Assembly (NCBI RefSeq): GCF_003051085.1
Contig: NZ_QAOM01000008.1
Coordinates: 94,292-158,291 of the forward strand
Source: Trichococcus patagoniensis
GTDB lineage: Bacteria > Bacillota > Bacilli > Lactobacillales > Aerococcaceae
DNA: 64,000 bases
Reading direction: 5' to 3'
Positions 18,248 through 26,365 of the stretch are shown here, piece after piece. Made by a program: the position numbers and the translations under genes. The stretch's first letter is position 1. Each line of letters opens with the position of its first letter. The notes under the pieces were generated by a model, which ran no database searches, was not told the DNA's origin, and was given only the letters and a program-made list of their open reading frames with translations.

Positions 18248-19951
18248 TCAGTCCGCTTTTAACGATTTGATCAATTCCTTGTCGGGGGTCACATAGACCG
18301 TCTTCTGTCCTTCATAGATGACGAAGCCGGGTTTGGCTCCGTTCGGCTTCCGGATCTGCTTGACGGCCACATAATCGACGGGAACATTGGCCGAGTTCTG
18401 GAATTTGGAATAGTAGGCCGCAATGTTGGCAGCTTCCAGTATCGTTTCCTCGCTCGGGTGGTTGCTCTCAATGATGACGTGGGATCCGGGGATATTTTTG
18501 GCGTGCAGCCACGTATCCGTCTTTTTGGCGGTTTTCAAAGTCAATTGATCGTTTTGGAGATTGTTTTTACCGACCAGGATGCTCGTGCCATCAGTGGATC
18601 TGAAACGATGGGGTTTGCTTACTTTTTTCTTCTTGTGCTTCAGCGACTGCTTGCGCTTCAGGTAACCAGATTCGCTCAACTCATCCTTGATCTCCTCCAA
18701 GTCCTGCGGATCGGATAATTGGATCTGTGTTTCGATCGTTTCAAGGTATTCGTTTTCCGCATGCGTCTGCCTGATCTGTTCATTCACGTGGTTCACAGCT
18801 GTAGTCAGCTTCTGGTACTTCGAAAAGTACTTCTGGGCATTCTGTGAAGGCGTAAGGGAAGGGTTCAGTGTGATGGTGACAGGTTTTTCCTCGTCATAGA
18901 AATTGTTAAGCACGACTTCCTGTTGGCCTTTTCCGAACTGATGCAGATAGGCAGTCAAGAGTTCGCCTTTTATCCGGAAAACATCGGCCTTTTCGGTTTC
19001 CAGCAAAGTTTGATCGAGTTTCTGCAGCTTCAATTGATTTTTCTTACGTTCGGTACTGACGATCTGCAGCAAGTCGGAAGCGACTTGGTGGATGCGGTCG
19101 CGTGTTGCCTTTTCCGCATAGTAGGCGTCCAGCAGCTGGCTGAGGGTAGCGAATGACTGCTTCTCGCCGGTCAGACTTTCATAAGGGAAGGGCGTGAAAT
19201 GCTGCTTCCTTTTGCCTTCATTCGTCAAGGTCGGCGTCACCGTCTCCAGCCGGTCTTTGAAAAGCTGGATGCCTGCCGTCACTGATTGATTTTCTCCACC
19301 GGCATAATGAGCGATTTCCTGCGCTGAATCACTCCCAAGCCCCTGGAAGGTTTGCTGTAAAGCGTTCCGCAAAGGGACTTCAGGATCGAATTGCGTAACG
19401 AGGTTTTCGATCTCGTCCGGTTCAAGCGCAAACAGATCCGACCGATCCTGATGAGGCGGCAGCTGATAAGCTACGCCTGGATGCAAGGGCCTGAAGCTGT
19501 TCTGGTAAAAAGGCACATGCTTCAAGCAATCGATGATGATTCTTGATTCTTTATCGATCAAAAAGATGTTGCTGTGACGACCCATCAATTCGACGATGAG
19601 CTCCAGTTGCTGTTGGTCGCCAAGTTCATCGAAGTTCCGGAAAGAGAAAATGACGATCCGGTCATTGCCTAATTGGCGAATGTCTTCGATGATCGCTCCT
19701 TCCAGTTTCTTGCGGAGCACCATGCAGAAATTTGGAGCTGAATCCGGATTGGACAAAGAATCCTCGATGACTTGCAGCCGCGCATATGAAGGATGCGCAG
19801 AAAGCAGGACTCGTTTATTTTTCCTGTTGGCGCGTACTGTTAAAATGATTTCGTGCTGAAAGGGTTGATGAACTTTTCCGATTCTTCCGTTTTCCAACTC
19901 CCGGTTCAGTTCACTTACCATCGCACGCGTAAAAATACCATCAAAAGACAT
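18248..19951 (-). CDS. rqcH: RqcH (NFACT) ribosome quality control factor
   Basis: A 567-residue Rqc2/NEMF homologue, often annotated as fibronectin-binding protein A (FbpA). In Bacillus RqcH binds stalled 50S subunits and directs C-terminal Ala-tailing of nascent chains. An N-terminal NFACT-N domain (FDGIFTRAMVSELNREL) contains GNDRIVIF with Asp97-Arg98, the pair known to be needed for tRNA-Ala use. A central coiled coil (about 270-440) follows, then NFACT-R with LVGKNNLQNDQLTLKTAKKTDTWLHAKNIPGSHVII. The ATG at 19951 has AGGAGG 6 bases upstream; the longer open frame to 20068 lacks one. Single gene between terminators. Confidence 0.94.
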   Translation of the reverse strand: MSFDGIFTRAMVSELNRELENGRIGKVHQPFQHEIILTVRANRKNKRVLLSAHPSYARLQVIEDSLSNPDSAPNFCMVLRKKLEGAIIEDIRQLGNDRIVIFSFRNFDELGDQQQLELIVELMGRHSNIFLIDKESRIIIDCLKHVPFYQNSFRPLHPGVAYQLPPHQDRSDLFALEPDEIENLVTQFDPEVPLRNALQQTFQGLGSDSAQEIAHYAGGENQSVTAGIQLFKDRLETVTPTLTNEGKRKQHFTPFPYESLTGEKQSFATLSQLLDAYYAEKATRDRIHQVASDLLQIVSTERKKNQLKLQKLDQTLLETEKADVFRIKGELLTAYLHQFGKGQQEVVLNNFYDEEKPVTITLNPSLTPSQNAQKYFSKYQKLTTAVNHVNEQIRQTHAENEYLETIETQIQLSDPQDLEEIKDELSESGYLKRKQSLKHKKKKVSKPHRFRSTDGTSILVGKNNLQNDQLTLKTAKKTDTWLHAKNIPGSHVIIESNHPSEETILEAANIAAYYSKFQNSANVPVDYVAVKQIRKPNGAKPGFVIYEGQKTVYVTPDKELIKSLKAD

Positions 19952-21040
19952 AGATGTACCTCCTATAGGCATGTCTGAATATGCCTTAACATTATAACAC
20001 AAATACCCGAACTGAAAAAACGGCCGTTCCGACCGAAAGGCAAGGGGATTTATTCGTTTTTTGGACATTGAAAATTCGGGAAGGGGTGGATGAAAACAAA
20101 ATACTGTTAGTTTCCCAAGGAGACAATCAACATAGTGACATTTAATTTGATTTTTTTATTTTCTTGTAATTTAATAAACACCTTTGCATATTCTGTCCGA
20201 TATTTCACGCAGAAATCGTAGGGGGCTGGTGAACAGAGTGTAAAAATAGTATGCTGAAATGCTTATACATAAGTATTGTAAGCATGTTTCCCTAGAATCC
20301 AATGTGAACTTTTCGGGAAGTTCGTTCCATTGATTTAAACGACTGGAAATTAATTCAGCACGGATTTCACAGGGGGAATTTCACGTAAAATAAATATGTT
20401 AATAATATTACATAAAAATGTTGCTTTTTAAACTGAGGTGACTTATACTAAGGAAGTAATCGAAACATGGAAGCGGTTGCAACTTTATTGTCGTCGTGTT
20501 TTGTTGAATGTCAGCACCACTGTGATTGGAGCCCATCATAATGGGGGCCTGCTGTTCATTCATAAGCACCAGCAGAAAGTCAGCAACTATACGTCATGGG
20601 GTGTTGCAGAAGAAAAGGATTGCGATATCCAAACTGAATCCATCGCGACAACTGAACTTTGGGCTTGTCGCATATTAAAAATCTCATTACTGTGTTGTGG
20701 TGAAGAGAAATAGCCTTGGGGGGATGGAGTACGTAATGGATGAATCAACAAGATTGCAAAGTATGGTGTTTTGCTCGATTTTTCATAAGCTTCATCAGCA
20801 AACTTATACTGCCATTATTCAATGCATATCCATCCTTTATTCAGCACCCTTCGATTACACGTACACGCGAAATAGGTGAAATCATTTCGAAAGCCAATTT
20901 GAACTTCCCCCGAAGTTTTTTTGGGTCAATCAAAAACAAAAAACATGATCACAGGGAAGGTTCCTGGATCATGTTTTTTGATTTGCGTACAGGGAACGGA
21001 AGGGAATATGAGAATACCTCATCTTTTTCTAATCCTACTC
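19952..21040. other. Gene-poor 1.1 kb stretch of unknown content
   Basis: No open frame here has a good RBS or recognisable protein. A 91-codon frame at 20438-20713 starts with GTG without a ribosome binding site and resembles nothing I know. AT content rises near 20130-20180 and 20390-20430. Local inverted repeats occur near 20528-20550 and 20549-20578. It may be decayed coding sequence or structured RNA; I cannot decide. Confidence 0.5.
20938..20979. terminator. Hairpin with terminator form
   Basis: AAAAAACATGATC pairs with GATCATGTTTTTT around an inner AGGGAA/TTCCT stem. A's precede and T's follow, so it would work in both directions. It isolates the trpX leader promoter from whatever lies upstream. 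Confidence 0.75.
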
Positions 21041-21069
21041 TTGACTTTATTTTTCCCATTGGTTACTAT
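21041..21069 (+). promoter_or_regulatory. Promoter of the trpX leader
   Basis: TTGACT (21041-21046) and TACTAT (21064-21069) are 17 bp apart. Transcription would begin about 21076, 25 bases before a short leader ORF and roughly 305 bases before trpX. Confidence 0.7.
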
Positions 21070-21100
21070 TAAATTATCAAGCATAAAGGAGCAATCAAGC

Positions 21101-21163
21101 ATGTCAGCACATACACGCGTTTCCAAAGTGAATTTTTTCGATTGGCAAAGCCACGTGGAGTAG
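21101..21163 (+). CDS. Putative 20-residue leader peptide
   Basis: ATG at 21101 with AAAGGAG 9 bases upstream, ending in TAG at 21161-21163. It encodes MSAHTRVSKVNFFDWQSHVE. The good ribosome site, its placement between a promoter and alternative hairpins, and the single Trp codon near the end suggest a regulatory leader of the trpX transporter operon. The Trp codon is about 48 bases before the first hairpin, too far for a stalled ribosome to mask it in the E. coli trpL manner. A TnaC-like or other mechanism, or chance, remains possible. Confidence 0.5.
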   Translation: MSAHTRVSKVNFFDWQSHVE

Positions 21164-21192
21164 GTTGTTCTTTGTGACGTATTGATTGTCCG

Positions 21193-21286
21193 TAGATACA
21201 GCCTCAGATGAAACATCTGAACAGTATCTATGTGGATTACTAAAGATATTTAAGCCGCCACATAGACAATATCGGTCTGTGTGGCG
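21193..21286 (+). promoter_or_regulatory. Attenuator-like alternative hairpins upstream of trpX
   Basis: Segment 1:2 is TAGATAC (21193-21199)/GTATCTA (21224-21230) enclosing TCAGATG/CATCTGA. Segment 2:3, TCTATGTGG (21227-21235) with CCACATAGA (21258-21266), gives a perfect 9-bp antiterminator. Segment 3:4, CGCCACATAGAC (21256-21267)/GTCTGTGTGGCG (21275-21286) plus TTTT, is a terminator. The three are mutually exclusive as in classical attenuators. The signal sensed is not known. Confidence 0.7.
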
Positions 21287-21298
21287 TTTTCTGTATTC

Positions 21299-21333
21299 AG
21301 CCGCCATACTTGGTTCAGATGGCGGCTTTTTTT
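21299..21333 (+). terminator. Second terminator in the trpX leader
   Basis: AGCCGCCAT (21299-21307)/ATGGCGGCT (21319-21327) followed by a run of T's. GCCGCCA at 21254-21260 could compete for TGGCGGC (21320-21326), linking this terminator to the upstream switch. Only 48 bp separate it from the trpX start. Confidence 0.8.
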
Positions 21334-21380
21334 ATCACTTTTTTACAGAATAAGAAGCAGAAAAATTGGAGGAATCAGAA

Positions 21381-22424
21381 ATGAAAAAATTATTCAGAGC
21401 ACGCGCAAGCATCTTGACCCTTATGGCAGCGACAGTATTGATGGCATGTGGCAATACGGATAGCAATAATTCGGACACCTCTTCGGACGGTTCCGCGGCA
21501 AGCTCCACCGACAGCATCAATCCGGATTTGCCGTACATCGGCATCATGCAATTGACGACCCACCCGGCACTCGATCAGATCGGGGAAGGCATCATCGACC
21601 AATTGGAAGAAGCCGGCTATGTGGACGGCGAAACGGCTACGATCGATTTCCAAAATGCGCAAGGCGACCAGTCAAATATGCAGTCGATAGCGGAGCGGTT
21701 CGTATCGAATGACGCGGATATCATGATCGGCATCGCTACCCCTGCAGCACAAGCTTTGGCGAATGCATCCAGCGATATTCCAATCATTTTGGGAGCCATC
21801 ACGGATCCGGTAGCTGCCAGTCTTGTGGAGTCAATGGAAAAACCGGGCGGCAACATCACCGGCGTCAGCGATAAGACTCCTGCCCGCGATCAATTTATTT
21901 TGATTCAACAGCTGCTTCCTGAAGCCAAAACGATCGGTATCCTTTATTCATCCGCAGAGGACAATTCAATCAGCTCCGCTAAAGAGGCTGAGGAAATTGC
22001 CGCTTCATTAGGCTTGAAGACAGTCACGAAAACGGTCACTTCCACGAACGATATCGCGCAAGTCGCTGAAAGCCTTGCTTCTGAAGTGGATGCCATCTAC
22101 GTACCGACAGACAATACCATCGCAAGCGGTTTAGCGACATTGATCCCGGTTGCGGATGCTTACAATATTCCTGTTTTCCCGGCTGTGGACACGATGGTTG
22201 AAGAAGGCGGATTAGCAACTATCGGTCTGAATCAATATGCATTGGGTACCCAGACTGGTGCTGTGGCAGCCGATATCCTGGCCGGAGCCGATCCCGCTAC
22301 TTACCCAGTACAATACGCGACCGGTATTCAATTGGTCATCAATCAAGCGAAAGCGGACCAATTGGGCATCAAGATTCCCGATGATATCGCACAGAATGCC
22401 ATCTTTGTAGGTGAAGGAGAGTAG
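21381..22424 (+). CDS. trpX: ABC transporter substrate-binding lipoprotein, TrpX-like
   Basis: A 347-residue lipoprotein: signal and lipobox TVLMACGN, a Ser/Asp-rich linker, then an ABC_sub_bind domain (PF04392). Visible are IGIMQLTTHPALDQIGEGIIDQLEEAGY, IATPAAQALANAS, AITDPVAASLVESMEKPGGNITGVSD, GILYSSAEDNS, VPTDNTIASGL and GGLATIGLNQYALGTQTGAVAADIL. Proteins of this family with TrpY/TrpZ partners are assigned to tryptophan or related uptake in streptococci. The ATG at 21381 has TTGGAGGA upstream; an in-frame start at 21366 lies before that site. First of trpX-trpY-trpZ. Confidence 0.9.
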   Translation: MKKLFRARASILTLMAATVLMACGNTDSNNSDTSSDGSAASSTDSINPDLPYIGIMQLTTHPALDQIGEGIIDQLEEAGYVDGETATIDFQNAQGDQSNMQSIAERFVSNDADIMIGIATPAAQALANASSDIPIILGAITDPVAASLVESMEKPGGNITGVSDKTPARDQFILIQQLLPEAKTIGILYSSAEDNSISSAKEAEEIAASLGLKTVTKTVTSTNDIAQVAESLASEVDAIYVPTDNTIASGLATLIPVADAYNIPVFPAVDTMVEEGGLATIGLNQYALGTQTGAVAADILAGADPATYPVQYATGIQLVINQAKADQLGIKIPDDIAQNAIFVGEGE

Positions 22425-22429
22425 ATTTA

Positions 22430-23326
22430 ATGAACATGATTATTTCCGCCGTCTCCCAAGGGTTGCTTTGGAGTATTCTGGCACTGGGTTTGTTTGTAAG
22501 TTTCCGTATTTTGGATTTGGCCGACATGACTACCGAGGGTGCGTTTCCCCTCGGTGCGGCTGTGGCTGTCCAAGCCATCACTTTAGGGGCCAATCCTTAT
22601 ATCGCTATTATATTTGCCATCATTGCCGGCAGTTCAGCCGGGCTGATCACTGGTTTTCTGATCACAAAACTGCAGATTCCCAGTCTTTTGGCAGGTATTC
22701 TGACGATGACCGGTCTCTATTCCATCAACTTGCGTGTAATGGGTAGAGCAAACATCAGTCTCTTGGGCAAGGATACGATTTTCACGGTTTTCAAAGATAT
22801 GAACCTTCCCAGACATTTCGACACGATTACGGTGGGCTTGCTGGTAGTCGTCCTCATCATCGGACTCTACGTCGTCTTTTTCAAAACGGAATTCGGTCAA
22901 GCTATCATCGCAACGGGTGACAACGAAGCGATGGCCCGCTCATTGGGTATTTCCACGAACACGATGAAAATCGTCGGCTTGATGATTTCGAACGGGATTG
23001 TCGCTTTGGCGGGATCCATCATCGCCCAGGACAATGGCTACGCCGATATCAGCATGGGTATCGGAACAATCGTCATCGGTCTTGCTTCAATCATCATCGG
23101 CGAGGTATTGTTCACGAATGTCTCTTTCAAGATTCGGTTGGTTTGCCTGATGCTGGGTTCGGTCCTGTACCGTTTGATCATGGTAATGGTATTGGAAGCC
23201 GGCATGAACCCGAATGACTTTAAGTTGATTTCAGCTGTATTGTTGACCTTCTTCTTGGCGTTGCCGAAAATCAAGGAAACCTATTACATGTACTCATTGC
23301 GGAAGAAGGTGAAGAGAAATGACTAA
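22430..23326 (+). CDS. trpY: ABC transporter permease, TrpY-like
   Basis: A 298-residue inner-membrane permease of the branched-chain/ribose permease fold (PF02653). Multiple hydrophobic helices begin at SQGLLWSILALGLFVSFRILDLADMTTEGAFPLGAA. The cytoplasmic loop FGQAIIATGDNEAMARSLGISTNTMKIVGLMISNGIVALAGS contains the EAA-like ATPase contact. It starts 5 bp after trpX and overlaps trpZ by 8 bp, so the three are one transport complex. Confidence 0.9.
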   Translation: MNMIISAVSQGLLWSILALGLFVSFRILDLADMTTEGAFPLGAAVAVQAITLGANPYIAIIFAIIAGSSAGLITGFLITKLQIPSLLAGILTMTGLYSINLRVMGRANISLLGKDTIFTVFKDMNLPRHFDTITVGLLVVVLIIGLYVVFFKTEFGQAIIATGDNEAMARSLGISTNTMKIVGLMISNGIVALAGSIIAQDNGYADISMGIGTIVIGLASIIIGEVLFTNVSFKIRLVCLMLGSVLYRLIMVMVLEAGMNPNDFKLISAVLLTFFLALPKIKETYYMYSLRKKVKRND

Positions 23327-24113
23327 TCAGGAAGCGATGTTGACGATGTCACATGTCTCCAAAACGTTCTACCCTGGTTCGCCCAATCAGGTCAACGCAC
23401 TGCAGGACGTCAATCTGACGGTCAGACAAGGCGATTTCATCACTTTGGTCGGAGGCAACGGAGCCGGCAAATCAACCTTGTTGAATGCCATTTCCGGAAA
23501 CTTCTTGCCTGATACAGGCGACATCATCGTGAACGGACAAAATGTTACCTTCCTGAAAGAAGACAAACGTGCTCCTTACATCAGCCGGGTCTTCCAGGAT
23601 CCAAAAATGGGGACCGCACCACGGATGACTGTGCAGGAAAATTTGTCTTTAGCATACCGCAGAGGTCAAAAACGGACACTGCGCTTCGGGACTTCGCATG
23701 AAGAAAAAGTATTCTTCAAAGAGGAATTGAAAAAATTGGGCTTAGGCCTGGAAAACCGGATGGACTCTGAAATCGGGCTGTTGTCGGGCGGACAGAGACA
23801 AGCCATCGCTTTACTGATGGCAACAATGAAACGGCCGGACATCCTGCTGTTGGATGAACATACGGCAGCCTTGGATCCGAAAACGGCTAAATTGGTCCTG
23901 GAATTGACGAATCAACAAGTCATCGATAACAACCTCACCAGCATCATGATCACCCATAACCTGCAGGATGCCATCCAGTACGGAAACCGCATGCTGGTGT
24001 TGCACCACGGCCAAATCATGAAGGATTATGACGCTGAAATGAAAAAATCATTGACGCCCGAAAAAATATTTGCTGAACTTCAGGAATTATCCATCCAAGA
24101 CATCTTGGTCTGA
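23319..24113 (+). CDS. trpZ: ABC transporter ATPase, TrpZ-like
   Basis: A 264-residue ATPase with Walker A GGNGAGKST, Q-loop VFQDPKMGTAPRMTVQENLSLAYRRGQ, signature LLSGGQRQAIALLMA, Walker B ILLLDEHTAALDP and H-loop IMITHN. All catalytic motifs are present. It belongs to the YtrB/TrpZ group that pairs with PF04392 binding proteins. Co-transcribed and overlapping with trpY. Confidence 0.92.
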   Translation: MTNQEAMLTMSHVSKTFYPGSPNQVNALQDVNLTVRQGDFITLVGGNGAGKSTLLNAISGNFLPDTGDIIVNGQNVTFLKEDKRAPYISRVFQDPKMGTAPRMTVQENLSLAYRRGQKRTLRFGTSHEEKVFFKEELKKLGLGLENRMDSEIGLLSGGQRQAIALLMATMKRPDILLLDEHTAALDPKTAKLVLELTNQQVIDNNLTSIMITHNLQDAIQYGNRMLVLHHGQIMKDYDAEMKKSLTPEKIFAELQELSIQDILV

Positions 24114-24132
24114 CAGAAAGGTAGTGATCTTT

Positions 24133-24987
24133 ATGTGGCATCCGGGAGATGCGATCGGCTTCATCAGCTGTTCGAACGGATTGACGAATAATGATCGCTC
24201 GCTGGAAATGGTTTCGTCACTCAGCCGGAAACTCAAGGATGATTTTGGCCTTGAGACGGTAAGGAGTGAGGTCCTTTTCCTGAATAAAGAGACACAACAA
24301 ACCGAGGCCCCTGCATCCCGTGCAGGGGCTTTGTTGTCCCTTTACTCCGACGCGAGCGTAAAAGCGATATTTGATTTGTCCGGCGGGGATTTGGCCAACG
24401 AAATATTGCCTTATCTCGATTTTGAAATCATCAAAAAGAATTCCAAACCCTACTTCGGCTACAGCGACAATACCGTGATCGTGAATGCTATCCAGGCAAA
24501 GACCGGCATCCAGAATGTCCTCTACAATCCCAAGGTGCTCGTGAGCCGGGAGGAAGCGTTCCAAACACAAGCCCTCCGTGATTTTGTCAGCCAAATCGAA
24601 GCAGACTGGACTGGAACTATCGAAATAGGCGGAAAACGCGCCTCCGAACAATCCGCGGCAGTTTTTACTGGCGGGAATCTGCGCTGCTTCCTGAAGCTTG
24701 CAGGGACCCCTTATTGGCCGAAATTGGAAAATAAAGTGTTGGTCCTCGAATCGGCAGGCGGCAGGTACGAAGCGATGTGCAGCGGGTTGGCGCAACTGGA
24801 ACAATTGGGCGCGTTCGCAAAAATCAACGGTATGCTTATCGGGCAATTCACCCAGATCGAGTTGGACGGAAAAACGGCTGCTTTTCTGGCTGTGTGCCGC
24901 AATTACGCTTCGCGGTACGGGTTCCCGCTATGGGAAACGGACTTCATCGGACATGATGACCGTTCAAAGCCGGTGCGCATCGGCTAA
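24133..24987 (+). CDS. S66-family LD-carboxypeptidase-like protein
   Basis: A 284-residue protein of peptidase family S66 (LD-carboxypeptidase A / MccF). It shows WHPGDAIGFISCSNGLTN, ALLSLYSDASVKAIFDLSGGDLANEILPYLDFEII, the nucleophile motif FGYSDNTVI, NPKVLVSREEAF, ENKVLVLESAGGRYEAM (catalytic Glu) and DFIGHDDRSKPVRIG (catalytic His). The Ser-Glu-His triad therefore looks complete. Members trim peptidoglycan tetrapeptides or hydrolyse acylated nucleotide antibiotics such as microcin C; which applies is undetermined. I chose the ATG at 24133, where the S66 homology begins; the RBS (AAAGG) is somewhat distant. It may be co-transcribed with trpXYZ, 19 bp upstream. Confidence 0.85.
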   Translation: MWHPGDAIGFISCSNGLTNNDRSLEMVSSLSRKLKDDFGLETVRSEVLFLNKETQQTEAPASRAGALLSLYSDASVKAIFDLSGGDLANEILPYLDFEIIKKNSKPYFGYSDNTVIVNAIQAKTGIQNVLYNPKVLVSREEAFQTQALRDFVSQIEADWTGTIEIGGKRASEQSAAVFTGGNLRCFLKLAGTPYWPKLENKVLVLESAGGRYEAMCSGLAQLEQLGAFAKINGMLIGQFTQIELDGKTAAFLAVCRNYASRYGFPLWETDFIGHDDRSKPVRIG

Positions 24988-25039
24988 TGGCTGTTTTCAT
25001 GTTTGATCGAGAAAAAACACAGCATCCGCTTAACCAGCA

Positions 25040-25068
25040 TTGACAAAAGCGCCTGTGCGCGTTATTAT
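25040..25068 (+). promoter_or_regulatory. Sigma-A promoter of pyrBC
   Basis: A perfect TTGACA (25040-25045) and TATTAT (25063-25068) with 17-bp spacing, followed about 20 bp later by the first PyrR hairpin. Confidence 0.88.
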
Positions 25069-25087
25069 TTTAGCAACAGAATGAATT

Positions 25088-25190
25088 TCCTTTAACGAGA
25101 GTCCAGAGAGACTACTAAGGAGCATATCAGGCGTACTGCGCCTTCATCATGACTTTATGCCCATTGTCTCTTTGACCATGGGCTTTTTTT
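25088..25190 (+). promoter_or_regulatory. PyrR attenuator 3 (pyrB leader, first)
   Basis: Lower stem TCCTT/AAGGA and upper stem AGTC/GACT around a CAGAGA hexaloop (25100-25113), preceded by CTTTAA. A terminator follows, GCCCAT (25159-25164)/ATGGGC (25178-25183) with a 7-T run. It is the same design as the pyrR leader. Confidence 0.9.
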
Positions 25191-25231
25191 CTGGAGATTT
25201 ATCCTATCGCACAACTGAATAGCGAATGTGA

Positions 25232-25355
25232 GACTTTAAGGGGGTCCTGTGAGGCCCGCAAGGTCACTAGATGGCCGCTCTCTGTATCCAAATCCGGGAG
25301 CGGCTGGCCTAGAACCTGAAGAGCTTACAAATTCTTCGGGTTCTTTTTGCCTCCA
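25232..25355 (+). promoter_or_regulatory. PyrR attenuator 4 (pyrB leader, second)
   Basis: GGGTC (25242-25246)/GGCCC (25253-25257) encloses the hexaloop CTGTGA, which fits CNGNGA. CTTTAA precedes it and ACTT/AGGT can form the lower stem. A middle hairpin CTAG..GGCCGCTC/GAGCGGC..CTAG follows, then a terminator AGAACCTGAAGA/TCTTCGGGTTCT with TTTTT just before pyrB. A second full attenuator thus lies behind attenuator 3. Confidence 0.78.
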
Positions 25356-25386
25356 TTCACAAAAAAACTAATTGGAGGGCTTTAAA

Positions 25387-26328
25387 ATGATGCAGACAAC
25401 AAATCAGATCGCATTAAAAAACTTTGTAAGTGTCGAGGAACTCACGAATCTGGAAATCATGTCCCTGATCCTGCGTGCATCCGAATTCAAAAATGGCGTC
25501 CTACCGGACAGAAATTTGACTGCTGGAATCTACGCTTCGAACTTGTTTTTCGAGAACAGCACACGCACACACAAAAGTTTCGAAATGGCGGAACTCAAAT
25601 TGGGGATGCAAGTCATCAGTTTTGACACTTCGACAAGCAGCGTCAGCAAAGGCGAATCACTGTATGACACAGTCCTGACCTTGTCGGCAATCGGTGTGGA
25701 TGTGGTCATTATCCGCCACAGTGCAGAAGCCTACTATAAAGAGTTGATCGAAAGCCCGGGCGTTACCGCGTCCATCGTGAATGGCGGAGACGGCGCCGGC
25801 CAGCATCCGAGCCAGTGCTTGCTGGACTTGTTGACGATTTATGAAGAGTTCCATACTTTCAGCGGCGTAAAAGTGGCCATCTGCGGCGACTTGTCGCACT
25901 CACGCGTAGCCAAAACTAACATGCAGATGCTGCAGCGACTCGGAGCGACCGTCTATTTCACGGGTCCTAAAGAATGGTACGATCCCACTTTCGATCAATA
26001 CGGCACGCACAAGGAAATCGATGACATCATCGGAGAAGTCGATGTCATGATGCTGCTCCGTGTCCAGACGGAACGCCATGGCGGAAAAGCAATGCGCTAT
26101 ACAAAAGCAGAGTATCTCGATCAATTCGGACTGACAGTTGCACGCGAAGCCCTTATGAAGGAATCAGCCATCATCATGCATCCCGCGCCTGTCAACCGCG
26201 ACGTGGAATTGGCGGACAGCCTCGTGGAATGCCATCGCTCACGGATCGTGACACAGATGAAGAATGGCGTCTTTGCCAGAATGGCCATATTGGAAGCTAT
26301 CCTGAACGGAAGAACAGCGAACCTATAA
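25387..26328 (+). CDS. pyrB: Aspartate carbamoyltransferase catalytic subunit
   Basis: A 313-residue enzyme joining carbamoyl phosphate and aspartate. The carbamoyl phosphate site [22 protein letters not shown] is complete, as are [60 protein letters not shown] and [13 protein letters not shown]. The ATG at 25387 has TTGGAGGG 7 bases upstream; the open frame to 25372 begins within that site. No pyrI-like regulatory subunit follows, as is usual in Firmicutes. Operon with pyrC. Confidence 0.97.
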   Translation: MMQTTNQIALKNFVSVEELTNLEIMSLILRASEFKNGVLPDRNLTAGIYASNLFFENSTRTHKSFEMAELKLGMQVISFDTSTSSVSKGESLYDTVLTLSAIGVDVVIIRHSAEAYYKELIESPGVTASIVNGGDGAGQHPSQCLLDLLTIYEEFHTFSGVKVAICGDLSHSRVAKTNMQMLQRLGATVYFTGPKEWYDPTFDQYGTHKEIDDIIGEVDVMMLLRVQTERHGGKAMRYTKAEYLDQFGLTVAREALMKESAIIMHPAPVNRDVELADSLVECHRSRIVTQMKNGVFARMAILEAILNGRTANL

Positions 26329-26365
26329 TCATATAATCATAACAATTCACCAGTGGAGGGATAAC

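Larger units (their letters stand above)
24988..25386. other. pyrB leader region with two tandem attenuators
   Basis: This 399-bp gap contains the pyrB promoter and PyrR attenuators 3 and 4, described separately. No gene is present. Confidence 0.85.

Noticed and set aside
20438..20713. 91-codon plus-strand open frame
   Set aside because: It starts with GTG without a ribosome site, resembles no known protein and has mixed composition; no support as a gene.
21041..21380. T-box riboswitch ahead of trpX
   Set aside because: I looked for the conserved T-box sequence (GGTGG-ACCGCG type) and a specifier hairpin and found neither; the pairing pattern fits a simple attenuator instead.
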